From assembly GCF_009906855.1 (NCBI RefSeq), contig NZ_CP047650.1, positions 5,704,001 through 5,768,000 on the forward strand: a stretch of 64,000 bases of DNA. The letters run 5' to 3'. Position numbers and translations under genes: made by a program. The notes under the pieces are model-generated. The model did not search any database, had not been told where the DNA came from, and saw only the letters and a program-made list of their open reading frames with translations. Every line of letters starts with the position of its first letter. The first letter of the stretch is position 1. This DNA comes from Xylophilus rhododendri (GTDB lineage: Bacteria; Pseudomonadota; Gammaproteobacteria; Burkholderiales; Burkholderiaceae_C). This document shows positions 29,757 to 39,534 of this stretch, one piece after another.

Positions 29757-30506
29757 ATGTCCTCCACCTTCTCTCCTCCCTGGACGCCGCTGGAGCGGCT
29801 GGATTCCCAAATCAAGGAACGCGGTTTCGCCGCCCTGCAGCCGGCCGATGTGTGCCGCTGGGCCGGCACCGAGGCGGCTGCGCTGAACGCCCTGCGCCCC
29901 GACTGGAACGGCCTGCCGCCGGACGAGTACCTGAAGGACGGCGGCAACTACCGGCGCCGCCGCCATGCATGCTTCGTCGTCGACGGGCAGCGCATCGAGC
30001 AGACGCCGCACCGCCCGCACTGGCAGCCGGTGCAGTACAACGCCCTGCACGGCGGCATGCAGCGCTGGTTCGCGCCCATGCTCGACCGCACCGTGGCCGA
30101 TCCGGCCTGGAAGGGCCTGCTGCGCGCCCTGGCCGATGCGGCCACCGCTCTGCGCGGGCCGCAGCCCTGGTACATCGAGGCGCACCAGTTCCGCATCGAC
30201 ACCACCGACGGCATCGGCCGGCCCACGCCCGAAGGCGCGCACCGCGACGGCGTGGACCTGGTGGCCGTGTTCCTGGTGGAGCGCGAAGGCATCAAGGGCG
30301 GTGAGACCCGTGTGTTCGAGGCCGACGGCCCGAACGGCCAGCGTTTCACCCTGGCCGAGCCCTGGTCGCTGCTGCTGCTGGACGATCCGCGCATGATCCA
30401 CGAGTCCACGCCGATCCAGCCGCTGGGCGGGCAGGGCGGCGGCCACCGCGATACCCTGGTGCTGACCTGCCGGGCCGGCGGATTCCAGGGAGACGGCGTG
30501 GTCTGA
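29757..30506 (+). CDS. 2OG-Fe(II) dioxygenase family protein (isoleucine-hydroxylase-like)
   Basis: 249 residues of the 2OG-Fe_Oxy_2 type, the family of free L-isoleucine and related amino-acid hydroxylases. The iron ligands can be placed in EGAHRDGVDLVAV (HxD) and the later histidine of MIHESTPI, with the oxoglutarate arginine likely in GGHRDTLVLT. YIEAHQFRI is also typical. The protein is cytosolic. Position directly after a 2-hydroxy-acid dehydrogenase suggests, but does not prove, a shared catabolic role. Confidence 0.83.
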   Translation: MSSTFSPPWTPLERLDSQIKERGFAALQPADVCRWAGTEAAALNALRPDWNGLPPDEYLKDGGNYRRRRHACFVVDGQRIEQTPHRPHWQPVQYNALHGGMQRWFAPMLDRTVADPAWKGLLRALADAATALRGPQPWYIEAHQFRIDTTDGIGRPTPEGAHRDGVDLVAVFLVEREGIKGGETRVFEADGPNGQRFTLAEPWSLLLLDDPRMIHESTPIQPLGGQGGGHRDTLVLTCRAGGFQGDGVV

Positions 30507-30610
30507 GGCGCTGTCATGGACGCTTACCTCCGGGCTGGCGCGGCGGGGCATAACAGGGCCGGGCCATGACCCGTTCCGCATCACAGGCAGACAGCCAAAG
30601 GAGAAAGACC

Positions 30611-31048
30611 ATGTTCCAGAAGATCCTCGTTCCCGTCGACGGCTCGGACACCTCCATCGCCGCCATCCACCGGGCGGTGACCATCGCGCGGGCCTTCGGC
30701 AGCACGGTCACCGTGGTCTCGGTGATCGACCCCTATCCCTTCACCGGCGTGAGCAGCGACATGGCCTACGGCCAGGAGCAGTACCTGGTGGCCGCCAACA
30801 ACGAAGCCGCCGCCGCGCTGGACCTCGCGCGCAACGCGGCCTCCGGCCTGGGCTTCGAGGTGGAGGTGCTGGTGGTCGAGGGCCATGCGGTGCACCGCGG
30901 CATCGTGGAGACGGCCGAAAGCGTCGATGCCGACCTGATCGTGATCGGCTCGCACGGCCGCCGCGGGCTGGAGAAACTGGTGCTGGGCAGCGTCACCCAG
31001 CGGGTGCTGGGCGATGCACACATGCCGGTGCTGGTGGTGCGGGACTGA
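30611..31048 (+). CDS. Universal stress protein UspA family
   Basis: 145 residues from the ATG at 30611, which has an AAAGGAG site nine bases upstream; an ATG 45 bases earlier has none. It is a single Usp domain, ATP-binding type: KILVPVDGSDTS, IAAIHRAVTIA, and the nucleotide loop GSHGRRGLEKLVLGSVTQRVL. It binds ATP and is usually induced by starvation or respiratory stress. Confidence 0.93.
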   Translation: MFQKILVPVDGSDTSIAAIHRAVTIARAFGSTVTVVSVIDPYPFTGVSSDMAYGQEQYLVAANNEAAAALDLARNAASGLGFEVEVLVVEGHAVHRGIVETAESVDADLIVIGSHGRRGLEKLVLGSVTQRVLGDAHMPVLVVRD

Positions 31049-31051
31049 GCT

Positions 31052-31798
31052 TCAGTCGCGCACATCGGCCAGCAGCTGCTGGCCGAAATCCGCACGCGCC
31101 AGATAAGCCAGCACCGCACGTGCCGTGTCTTCGGCCGACACCAGCTGGCCGCTGCCGTGCAGGCCGGCGAAACGGGCCTGGTCGGGGAAGGCCGCCGGAT
31201 CGCCGCCGCGCAGCTGCTGTTGCATGTCGGTGTCGATCACGCCAGGCGCCAGGGCGCAGAGCCGGGCGCCGTTGGGGCGCTGCGCTTCGTCGAGGGCGGC
31301 GCAGCGGGTGAACATGTCCATGCCCGCCTTGATCGAGCAGTAGGCCGATTGGGACGCCATCGGGCGCCGCCCCAATCCCGAGGAGATGTTCAAGACCTTG
31401 CGCGGCACTGTCCAGCCGGCGGTCGCCGACAGGAAGGCCGAGCTCAGGAGCATCGGCGCTTCCAGGCCCACACGCAGGGCGGCCACGGTATCGGCCGGCG
31501 CTGCATCGCGCAGGGGCACGGCCGGTGGCATGAGCGCTGCGTTGTTGACGAGGGTGGCGCTGGCGAAGGCGTCCGGCTGCAGCTTGGCGATCCACTCGGC
31601 CAGGCGGGCGGCCACACTCGCGCCGTCGGCCAGGTCGGCTTGCCACTGGGTGAGTCCGGCGGCGCTGGCCAGGCTGTCGTCGCGCTTGCGGGAAATGCAG
31701 AGCAGGGTGTTGCCGGCCGACAGCAGCTGGCGGGCCATGGCCTGGCCCAGTCCGCGCGAGGCGCCGGTCAGGATGAAGAGATGGGTGCTTTGCGTCAT
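31052..31798 (-). CDS. SDR family oxidoreductase (benzil-reductase/sepiapterin-reductase-like)
   Basis: 248 residues of a classical short-chain dehydrogenase. The NADP motif TGASRGLGQAMA with a following basic CISRKRDD favours NADPH, NNAA is present near residue 90, and the catalytic S-YxxxK is in ISSGLGRRPMASQSAYCSIKAG. The closest match I recall is the YueD/sepiapterin-reductase group. It lies ten bases after rluA on the same strand. Substrate unknown. Confidence 0.88.
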   Translation of the reverse strand: MTQSTHLFILTGASRGLGQAMARQLLSAGNTLLCISRKRDDSLASAAGLTQWQADLADGASVAARLAEWIAKLQPDAFASATLVNNAALMPPAVPLRDAAPADTVAALRVGLEAPMLLSSAFLSATAGWTVPRKVLNISSGLGRRPMASQSAYCSIKAGMDMFTRCAALDEAQRPNGARLCALAPGVIDTDMQQQLRGGDPAAFPDQARFAGLHGSGQLVSAEDTARAVLAYLARADFGQQLLADVRD

Positions 31799-31808
31799 GT
31801 CGAAATTC

Positions 31809-32450
31809 TCAGAAAGGCACGGCGCTGTCGAAATGCAGCGCGGCGCCGGTGGCGGGGTGGGTGAATCCGAGCGCGCAGGCATGCAGCAGCAGCCGATCCG
31901 CACGCCCGGCGGCGGCGCCGCCATACAGCGCATCGCCCAGGATCGGATGGCCGATGGCCTGCAGATGCACCCGCAGCTGGTGGGTGCGGCCGGTGAGGGG
32001 TTCGAGTTCGACGCGGCTGCTGGTCTCGTCCACCCGCTGCATCACACGCCAGCGGGTGATGCTGGGTTTGCCCGCCGCCATGTCCACCTTCTGCAGCGGC
32101 CGGCGCGGCCAGTCGGCGATCAGCGGCAACTCGATGCGGCACCAGCCTTCGGCATCCGGCGCGTCGGGCGCGGGCAGGCCATCGACCACCGCCACGTACC
32201 GCTTGAAGACCTCGCGCCGTGCAAAAGCCTGGCCCAGCGCGGCTTGTGTCGCGGCGTCGCGGGCCAGCACCATCAGGCCGGAGGTGGCCATGTCGAGCCG
32301 GTGCACGATCAGCGCATCGGGCCACTGCGCCTGCACCCGGGCGCTGAGACAGTCCTGCTTGTCTTCCCCGCGGCCGGGCACGGCCAGCAGTCCGGCGGGT
32401 TTCTCGACGACCAGCAGATGCGCGTCGACATGGACCGCCGCCGGGCTCAA
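31809..32450 (-). CDS. rluA: RluA family pseudouridine synthase
   Basis: 213 residues from a TTG at 32450 that overlaps the TGA of the histidine kinase (TTGA). E. coli RluA is 219 residues. The core is unmistakable: LLVVEKPAGLLAVPGRG, the catalytic Asp in VHRLDMATSGLMVLAR, and LTGRTHQLRVHLQAIGHPILGD. The MATSG variant and the absence of an S4 domain point to RluA, which modifies 23S rRNA U746 and tRNA U32, rather than RluC/D. Confidence 0.9.
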   Translation of the reverse strand: MSPAAVHVDAHLLVVEKPAGLLAVPGRGEDKQDCLSARVQAQWPDALIVHRLDMATSGLMVLARDAATQAALGQAFARREVFKRYVAVVDGLPAPDAPDAEGWCRIELPLIADWPRRPLQKVDMAAGKPSITRWRVMQRVDETSSRVELEPLTGRTHQLRVHLQAIGHPILGDALYGGAAAGRADRLLLHACALGFTHPATGAALHFDSAVPF

Positions 32451-34594
32451 GACTCCTCGCCCTGCACCAGGCGCTGCACGGTGGCGCAGAGCTCCTCGAC
32501 ATCGTTGGGCTTGTGGATCAGGGCGCGGGCGCCTTCCAGCCGAGCCGCCTTCTCGATCTCGGACGTCACATAGCCGGAGGCCAGCGCCACCGGCAGGTCG
32601 GCACGGATCAGCCGGGCCTCGCGCGCCAGGTCCAGGCCGCTGTAGCCGGGCATGTTGTAGTCGGTGACCAGCAGGTCGAAGGCCTGCGGATCGGCCCGCA
32701 AAGCCGCCTCGGCCTGGCGTGGATCCGAGAAACCGGTGACCCGGAAACCCCTTCGGCGCAGCAGGCGCTCCACCAGGAAGACCAGCGCCTTGTCGTCGTC
32801 CACATACATCACGTGCCGGCCATTGCCCTGGGCGGCGGGCGCGGGCGGGAGCCGGCGCTCGGCCTTGCCGCTGGGCTGGCCTTCGGCCGTGATCGCGGCG
32901 GGAAAGTACAGGGTGAAGGTGCTGCCCTTGCCCGGGGTGCTGCGCACATCGGTGGCGCCCTGGTGGGTGCGCATCACGCCGTGCACCACGGCCAGTCCGA
33001 GGCCGGTGCCCTTGCCGACTTCTTTTGTCGTGAAGAAGGGCTCGAAGATGCGCTGCAGCGTGGCGCTGTCGATGCCGCTGCCGGTGTCGCTCACCGTCAG
33101 CGCCTCGTAGGCGCCGGGCGCCAGGCCCAGGCGCTCGCAGGTGCGCTGGTCGGGCTGGGCGAGGTCGAGTTTCACGGTGACCGTGCCGCGGGGCTCGCCG
33201 ATCGCATGGATGGCATTGGTGCACAGGTTGAGCAGGGCCTGCTCCACCTGGGTGGCATCGGCCATCACCGGCGGCAGCTCGGCCGCCAGGTCCAGCCGCA
33301 GCTCGATGCCGGGCGGCAGGGTGACGCGCAGCAGGCGCTCGGTTTCGTGCACCACGGCCGAGAGCGACACCGGCGCGCGCTGCGTCGGCTCGTTGCGGCT
33401 GAAGGTCAGGATCTGGCGCACCAGGTCGCGTGCGCGCCGGCCGGCCTTGCCGATCTCCTCCAGGCTTTCCAGTGCGGGCGCGCCGGACGGCAGGTCGCCC
33501 TTGGCCAGTTCCACGTTGCCCAGGATGGCTGACAGGATGTTGTTGAAATCGTGCGCGATGCCGCCGGCCAGCGTGCCCATGGCCTGCATCTTCTGCGACT
33601 CGCGCAGCTGGGCCTCCAGCACCGCGCGATGCGCCTCGGCCTTCTTGCGGCCGGTCAGGTCGCGGGCGAAGACGGTGGTGCTTTCGCCGGCGGCATGGCG
33701 CTCGAAGGAGACGCTGATCTCCACCGACAGCTCCCGCCCCGAGGCCGTGCGCGCGGTGCGTTCGCCCAGCATCGCCTGGGTGGAGATCTGGGCGAAGGCC
33801 AGGGCCTGCGCCGCATCGGGCAGGAAACGCTCCAGCTGGCTGCCCAGCGCATTGCTGGCACTGCACTGGAACAGCGCGGCGGCGGTGGGGTTGAAGACGG
33901 TGATGCGCTGGTTCTGGTCCACGCAGATGATCGCGTCCAGCGCCGAATTGATCACGGCTTCGAGCCGGCGCTCGCCCAGGAAGAGCTGCTCGTTGCGCTC
34001 CTGCAGCGCCATCGCGCTCTGCTGCAGCGCGCGGCGTTCGGCCAGCAGCGGGCCCTGGTCCACGATCGCGCAGATGTACTGCACGGCGGGGGCGCCGTCT
34101 TCCTGCGCGGTTTCGATGCGGCGAATGTGCAGGTCGCCGACCAGGTCGTCGTCGCCGATGGAGAACACCACCTCGGAGGTTTCGCTCATGCCGGTGCGGC
34201 TGGCCTCGCGAAAGCCCTGCATCACCTTGGCCACATGCCCACGGCTGACGAAGGGCATCAGCGAGGTCAGGGGCCGGTCGCGTTCGCTGGGCTGGAAGCG
34301 GCGGTGGGCCATGGCATTGCCCTGCACCACCATGTCGTGTTCATCGACCACCATCAAGGCCAGGGGCACGCTGGCGAACAGGGTCTCGAAGCGTTCGGAA
34401 GCGCTTTCAGCCGCCTCGTTGCTGTAGCGCAGAACCGTGTTCTGGGCGAGCAGCTCGTTGACCATCTCCGACAGGGCCAGGGCTTCGGCACGCTGGCTCG
34501 CCGAGGTGCGGGCGGCGCTCGTGCCTGTGGCGGATGAGTCGGTGGCGCTGTCGCGCCGGGTCGGCCGGATTTTGCGTTGGGATGCTTTGGCCAT
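32447..34594 (-). CDS. PAS hybrid sensor histidine kinase with receiver domain
   Basis: 715 residues from the ATG at 34594; 34615 is possible. There is no membrane segment, so the sensor is cytosolic. Order: coiled-coil/PAS (about 45-190), second PAS (about 205-330, with ERRLEAVINSALDAIICVDQNQRI), HisKA (about 345-400, H-box GTLAGGIAHDFNNILSAILGN), HATPase (about 430-555, with LLNLCTNAIHAIG, SDTGSGI and GKGTGLGLAVVHG) and a C-terminal REC (about 590-705, phospho-acceptor Asp in LLVTDYNMPGYSG). It has no output domain; its partner regulator is not adjacent. The signal is unknown. Confidence 0.92.
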   Translation of the reverse strand: MAKASQRKIRPTRRDSATDSSATGTSAARTSASQRAEALALSEMVNELLAQNTVLRYSNEAAESASERFETLFASVPLALMVVDEHDMVVQGNAMAHRRFQPSERDRPLTSLMPFVSRGHVAKVMQGFREASRTGMSETSEVVFSIGDDDLVGDLHIRRIETAQEDGAPAVQYICAIVDQGPLLAERRALQQSAMALQERNEQLFLGERRLEAVINSALDAIICVDQNQRITVFNPTAAALFQCSASNALGSQLERFLPDAAQALAFAQISTQAMLGERTARTASGRELSVEISVSFERHAAGESTTVFARDLTGRKKAEAHRAVLEAQLRESQKMQAMGTLAGGIAHDFNNILSAILGNVELAKGDLPSGAPALESLEEIGKAGRRARDLVRQILTFSRNEPTQRAPVSLSAVVHETERLLRVTLPPGIELRLDLAAELPPVMADATQVEQALLNLCTNAIHAIGEPRGTVTVKLDLAQPDQRTCERLGLAPGAYEALTVSDTGSGIDSATLQRIFEPFFTTKEVGKGTGLGLAVVHGVMRTHQGATDVRSTPGKGSTFTLYFPAAITAEGQPSGKAERRLPPAPAAQGNGRHVMYVDDDKALVFLVERLLRRRGFRVTGFSDPRQAEAALRADPQAFDLLVTDYNMPGYSGLDLAREARLIRADLPVALASGYVTSEIEKAARLEGARALIHKPNDVEELCATVQRLVQGEES

Positions 34595-34667
34595 CGTTGG
34601 GGCGACATTCTGCATGCGGCTTCGCGCAATCGCGCAAAATTTGGTACGACACGTTAAGGAGGCATCG

Positions 34668-35558
34668 ATGTTTGACGGCTTTTCAACCCATGACGTCCCG
34701 GTGGAGGGCGCCACCATCCACGCCCTGGTCGGCGGCCACGGCCCGGCCCTGCTGCTGCTGCACGGCCATCCGCAGACGCATGCGATGTGGCACCGGGTGG
34801 CCGAGGGCCTGGCCATGCGTTTCACCGTGGTGGTGGCCGACCTGCGCGGCTACGGCGACTCCTCGCGGCCCGAGGCCGATCCGCAGAACATGGCGTATTC
34901 CAAGCGCACCATGGCGCGCGACATGGTGCAGCTGATGGCCCACCTGGGCTTCGAGCGCTTCCTGCTCGGCGCCCACGACCGCGGCGCGCGGGTGGCGCAC
35001 CGCCTGGCGCTGGACCATCCGGAACGCGTGGAGAAGCTGATGCTGCTGGACATCGCCCCCACGGTGGACATGTATGCCGGCACCAACGAGGACTTCGCCC
35101 GCGCCTACTGGCACTGGTTCTTCCTGATCCAGCCGGCGCCGCTGCCCGAACGCCTGATCGAGGCCGACCCCGCCGCCTATGTACGCGAGGTCATGGGCCG
35201 CCGCCATGCCGGCCTGGCCGCCTTCGCGCCCGCCGCCATGGCTGAGTACGAACGCTGCATCGCCATCCCCGGCACCGCAGCGGCCATCTGCGCCGACTAC
35301 CGCGCCTCGGCCGGCATCGACCTGGAACACGACCGCGACGACCGCGAGGCCGGCAACAAACTCAAGATGCCGGTGCGGGTGATGTGGGGCGCCAACGGCG
35401 TGGTGCACCGCTGCTTCGACGTGCTGGAGCTATGGCAGGCGCAGGCCGAGGACATCAGCGGCGTGCTGGCGCCCTGCGGGCATTACCTGGCGGAAGAGGA
35501 TCCGGCGACGGTGCTGGGGCAGATGCATGATTTCTTCCACAGTCCGAAAACCGACTAG
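34668..35558 (+). CDS. Haloacetate (fluoroacetate-type) dehalogenase, alpha/beta hydrolase
   Basis: 296 residues with a strong AAGGAGG site. Sequence and numbering track the fluoroacetate dehalogenase of Burkholderia FA1: nucleophile Asp104 in GAHDRGAR, Arg105 and Arg108 that hold the carboxylate, acid Asp128 in LLDIAPT, halide-pocket His149 and Trp150 in YWHWFF, a tyrosine at 211 (212 in FAcD) and base His272 (271) in CGHYLAEED. All key residues are present, so cleavage of haloacetates, perhaps including the C-F bond, is plausible. The real substrate could still be another small acid. It is divergent from the histidine kinase. Confidence 0.88.
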   Translation: MFDGFSTHDVPVEGATIHALVGGHGPALLLLHGHPQTHAMWHRVAEGLAMRFTVVVADLRGYGDSSRPEADPQNMAYSKRTMARDMVQLMAHLGFERFLLGAHDRGARVAHRLALDHPERVEKLMLLDIAPTVDMYAGTNEDFARAYWHWFFLIQPAPLPERLIEADPAAYVREVMGRRHAGLAAFAPAAMAEYERCIAIPGTAAAICADYRASAGIDLEHDRDDREAGNKLKMPVRVMWGANGVVHRCFDVLELWQAQAEDISGVLAPCGHYLAEEDPATVLGQMHDFFHSPKTD

Positions 35559-35567
35559 CCACAAGGC

Positions 35568-36125
35568 TCATGCCGCGCTTGAAACTGGGCGTCTGGCGCG
35601 GCCCGCGGTGGGCCGCGTCAGCGCCGCGACGATGCAAAGTCCAGCCGCCAGCATGCCGCAGGTTTCTGGCTCCGGCACTGGAGCCAAGGCTGTGAAAATC
35701 AAGGTATTCCCTTGCCTGGGCCTTAATCCGGCGATGTTCACGCTGAACTGGTTGCCTGCCGTGCTGTAATCGGCCGAGGTAAATCCTGCCAAGGTGGAGT
35801 GAGGGTCCAGCACATAAGTGAATGGGAAGTTCCTCGTAAGGTCGGTTACGATGAATCCATTGAAAGCTGCGCTGGAGAAGTTGCTGGCCACGGGGAAGTT
35901 CACCGTGATGGTATCGGCGGCCACAATAAAAGTCAGGTCGTTGAAATAGTCATACGTGCTGCCACTCGCATCGATGGACTGCGTCCCCATGGAGAAGGTG
36001 CGGGTGCTGGTGTCCGGGTAGTATTTGTCTATCGAAACCATGTCGCCGGTAATCCCGGCGGCATGAGTCGTTGCGGCTCCCAAAGCGACAAAATAAAACG
36101 CCAGGTGTTTAAGGTGTGGTTTCAC
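35568..36125 (-). CDS. PEP-CTERM sorting domain-containing protein (paralogue 1)
   Basis: 185 residues from a GTG at 36125, with an N-terminal signal (KPHLKHLAFYFVALGAATTHA); an ATG at 36161 is possible. The C-terminus has the exosortase signal VPEPETCGM, a hydrophobic helix and a basic RPTAGRARR tail. The middle is beta-rich with GDMVSIDKYYPDTSTR. It shares the YYPDT element, the DLTF(I)..A..I.V.F run and overall plan with the protein encoded at 37629-38162, so the two are duplicates. It should be exported, cleaved by an exosortase (none in the window) and act at the surface or in an exopolymer matrix. Confidence 0.85.
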   Translation of the reverse strand: MKPHLKHLAFYFVALGAATTHAAGITGDMVSIDKYYPDTSTRTFSMGTQSIDASGSTYDYFNDLTFIVAADTITVNFPVASNFSSAAFNGFIVTDLTRNFPFTYVLDPHSTLAGFTSADYSTAGNQFSVNIAGLRPRQGNTLIFTALAPVPEPETCGMLAAGLCIVAALTRPTAGRARRPVSSAA

Positions 36126-36340
36126 GGTGAAGCCTGTGTCGGCAGTTGTTGGATATGCCATCTATAATGCGCCATTGGTCTTCATTCTTTGCGATTGCTG
36201 ATTTAGTCCTTGAGTGCTAGCTTGCTGGGAAGTTAATGCTCGCGCTGATTCATTCCAGGCAGGCAGCGGCAACCGGGTCCTGCCGATAAGGTGGTAACGT
36301 CGCGGCCTTTCATCAGCCTCTATCTCCGGAGAACTCTTTC

Positions 36341-37621
36341 ATGCAAGGTACGACCAGCCAACTTTCCAAGCTCGCCACTGCCATCCTGTTGGGTATGGCG
36401 GCCGGAGCTGCATGCGCGGCCCCCCAGGCCGCCGTTCAGCAGGCTGCCCAGGCCCAGCAGCAAGGCATGCTCGACACCATGCGTGACCTGGTGAACATCG
36501 AATCCGGCAGCAAGGACACCGAAGGCCTGGCCAAGATCGCAGCCCTGATCGCCGAACGCCTGCAGGCCCTCGGCGGCAATGTGAAGCTGATCGCGCCCAG
36601 CGACGTTTTTCGCATGGACGACACACCCGATAAGGTCGGCCAGGTCGTGCATGCCGAGTTCAAGGGCAGCGGCAGCAAGAAGATCATGCTGATCGCCCAC
36701 ATGGACACCGTCTACCTCAAGGGCATGCTGAAGGACCAGCCCTTCCGCGTGGAAGGCGACAAGGCCTACGGCCTGGGCATCGCCGACGACAAGCAGGGCG
36801 TGGCGGCCATCATCCACACGGTGGCGATGCTGCAGAAACTCGGCTTCAAGGACTACGGCACGCTGACCGTGCTGATCAACGGCGACGAGGAAATCAGCTC
36901 GCCCGGCGCACGCAGCACCATCACCAAATTCGGCGCCGAGCAGGATGCGGTGTTCTCCTTCGAAGGCGGCGGCACCGACGGCAGCCTGCGCCTGGCCACC
37001 AGCGGCATCGGCGCGGCCTACCTCAACGTGGTCGGCAAGACCTCGCATGCCGGCGCGCGGCCCGAGGGCGGCGTGAATGCGCTCTACGAACTCTCGCACC
37101 AGCTGCTGCAGATGAAGGACCTGTCGCAGAACGAGCGCGGCCTGAAACTCAACTGGACCGTGGCCAAGGCCGGCTCCAACCGCAATGTGATCCCGGGTGA
37201 TGCCTCGGCCCAGGCCGATGCGCGGGCGCTGAAGGTTTCCGACTTCGATGCGCTGGAAAAGGCGCTGCAAGAGAAGGTTCAGAACAAGCTGCTGCCGGAC
37301 GCCAAAGTGAGCGTGAAGTTCGAGGTGCGCCGCCCGCCGCTGGAGGCGTCGGACGCCGGCCGCAAGCTGGCCAACCACGGCCGCTCTGTCTACGAAGAGA
37401 TCGGCCTGCCGATGAAGGTGATGGACGTGGCGACCGGCGGCGGTACCGATGCCGCGTTTGCTGCATTGAAGACACGCGGCGCGGTTATCGAGGGCATGGG
37501 GCTGAGCGGATTCGGCGCGCATTCGAACGACGCCGAATATGTGCAGATCAATACCATCGTGCCGCGGCTTTATCTGGCCACGCGGCTGATCATGGATGTG
37601 TCGCAGGGCAAGGTGAAATAA
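36341..37621 (+). CDS. M20 metallopeptidase, carboxypeptidase G2-like (glutamate carboxypeptidase)
   Basis: 426 residues with GGAG ten bases before the ATG and a signal peptide (LATAILLGMAAGAACA). The two-zinc catalytic core shows HMDTVY, GIADDKQGVAA, INGDEEISSPGAR (general-base Glu) and GFGAHSNDAEYV, with the dimer domain in between (SHAGARPEGGVNAL). This is the CPG2 branch, periplasmic enzymes that remove C-terminal glutamate from folates and acyl-glutamates. It lies between, and on the opposite strand to, two PEP-CTERM genes. Confidence 0.92.
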   Translation: MQGTTSQLSKLATAILLGMAAGAACAAPQAAVQQAAQAQQQGMLDTMRDLVNIESGSKDTEGLAKIAALIAERLQALGGNVKLIAPSDVFRMDDTPDKVGQVVHAEFKGSGSKKIMLIAHMDTVYLKGMLKDQPFRVEGDKAYGLGIADDKQGVAAIIHTVAMLQKLGFKDYGTLTVLINGDEEISSPGARSTITKFGAEQDAVFSFEGGGTDGSLRLATSGIGAAYLNVVGKTSHAGARPEGGVNALYELSHQLLQMKDLSQNERGLKLNWTVAKAGSNRNVIPGDASAQADARALKVSDFDALEKALQEKVQNKLLPDAKVSVKFEVRRPPLEASDAGRKLANHGRSVYEEIGLPMKVMDVATGGGTDAAFAALKTRGAVIEGMGLSGFGAHSNDAEYVQINTIVPRLYLATRLIMDVSQGKVK

Positions 37622-37628
37622 GGCGGCA

Positions 37629-38162
37629 TCAGGCGGTACGGCTGCGGCGCATGCGCCGTGCTGCGCCGACCAATACCGCCAGACCCGCCAATGCCAGGGC
37701 GGCGGAGTCGGGTTCGGGCACGGGAGACAGGGTGAATTTGATTGTGTCGCCTGCCTCGAGGCGGGTTCCTGCGAAATTGAGCTGGAAGTCACTACCGACC
37801 GTGGCAAAAGCAAATGTGCCAGGGGTCAGCGTAGTGCCAGCCATGTCCAGGAAATAACTGGCGGGAAATGGACGGGTCACGTCATGAAATATGAAACCTT
37901 CGAACGACACACCCGCCCCGATGCCGCCTTCAGAAAAACTCACAATGATCGAAGTAGGCGCGACGGTGAAAGTGATGAAGCCCCCGTAAGAGACTACGAC
38001 GCCCGAGGGCGTGACGGTATGGTTCCCGAGGTCGTCAGTCAAGGTTACGGTGTCGGGATAATAGCCGCCGACGTTGATCGTGTCGCCTAATATGGTTGTG
38101 GCGGCATGTGTTGCGCCTAATGAAAAGGCAAGCACGCAAGCGGTACATAATTTATTCAACAT
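37629..38162 (-). CDS. PEP-CTERM sorting domain-containing protein (paralogue 2)
   Basis: 177 residues from the ATG at 38162 (AAGGACTT upstream), with a signal peptide ending SLGATHA. The C-terminal exosortase signal is VPEPDSAALALAGLAVLVGAA followed by RRMRRSR. The middle has GDTINVGGYYPDTVT and ITFTVAPTSIIVSF, matching paralogue 1 across the carboxypeptidase gene. Its codon use is less GC-rich than its neighbours. Presumed surface or matrix protein, function unknown. Confidence 0.85.
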   Translation of the reverse strand: MLNKLCTACVLAFSLGATHAATTILGDTINVGGYYPDTVTLTDDLGNHTVTPSGVVVSYGGFITFTVAPTSIIVSFSEGGIGAGVSFEGFIFHDVTRPFPASYFLDMAGTTLTPGTFAFATVGSDFQLNFAGTRLEAGDTIKFTLSPVPEPDSAALALAGLAVLVGAARRMRRSRTA

Positions 38163-38307
38163 GGAGAAGTCCTTTTGGCAACGATGAGGGATGTGCACGC
38201 ATGCAAAAGAATACTTAGTGAGCGTACTTAAACGCAGGCGCATGCTTGATTCCTCCGGGCCATGCGGGCACAGAGGTTGGTATTTGCTATTTTTATTCGG
38301 TGCATAA

Positions 38308-39486
<1,179 letters not shown>

Positions 39487-39534
39487 AGCTTCCATCCCCT
39501 TTTTGCCGAGGCGGCCACCACCGGCCGATACCGC

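Noticed and set aside
28428..30584. 718-codon minus-strand frame opposite the lactate-dehydrogenase-type and dioxygenase genes
   Set aside because: The opposite strand has clear catalytic motifs for two families; this frame is the Arg/His/Gln-rich shadow.
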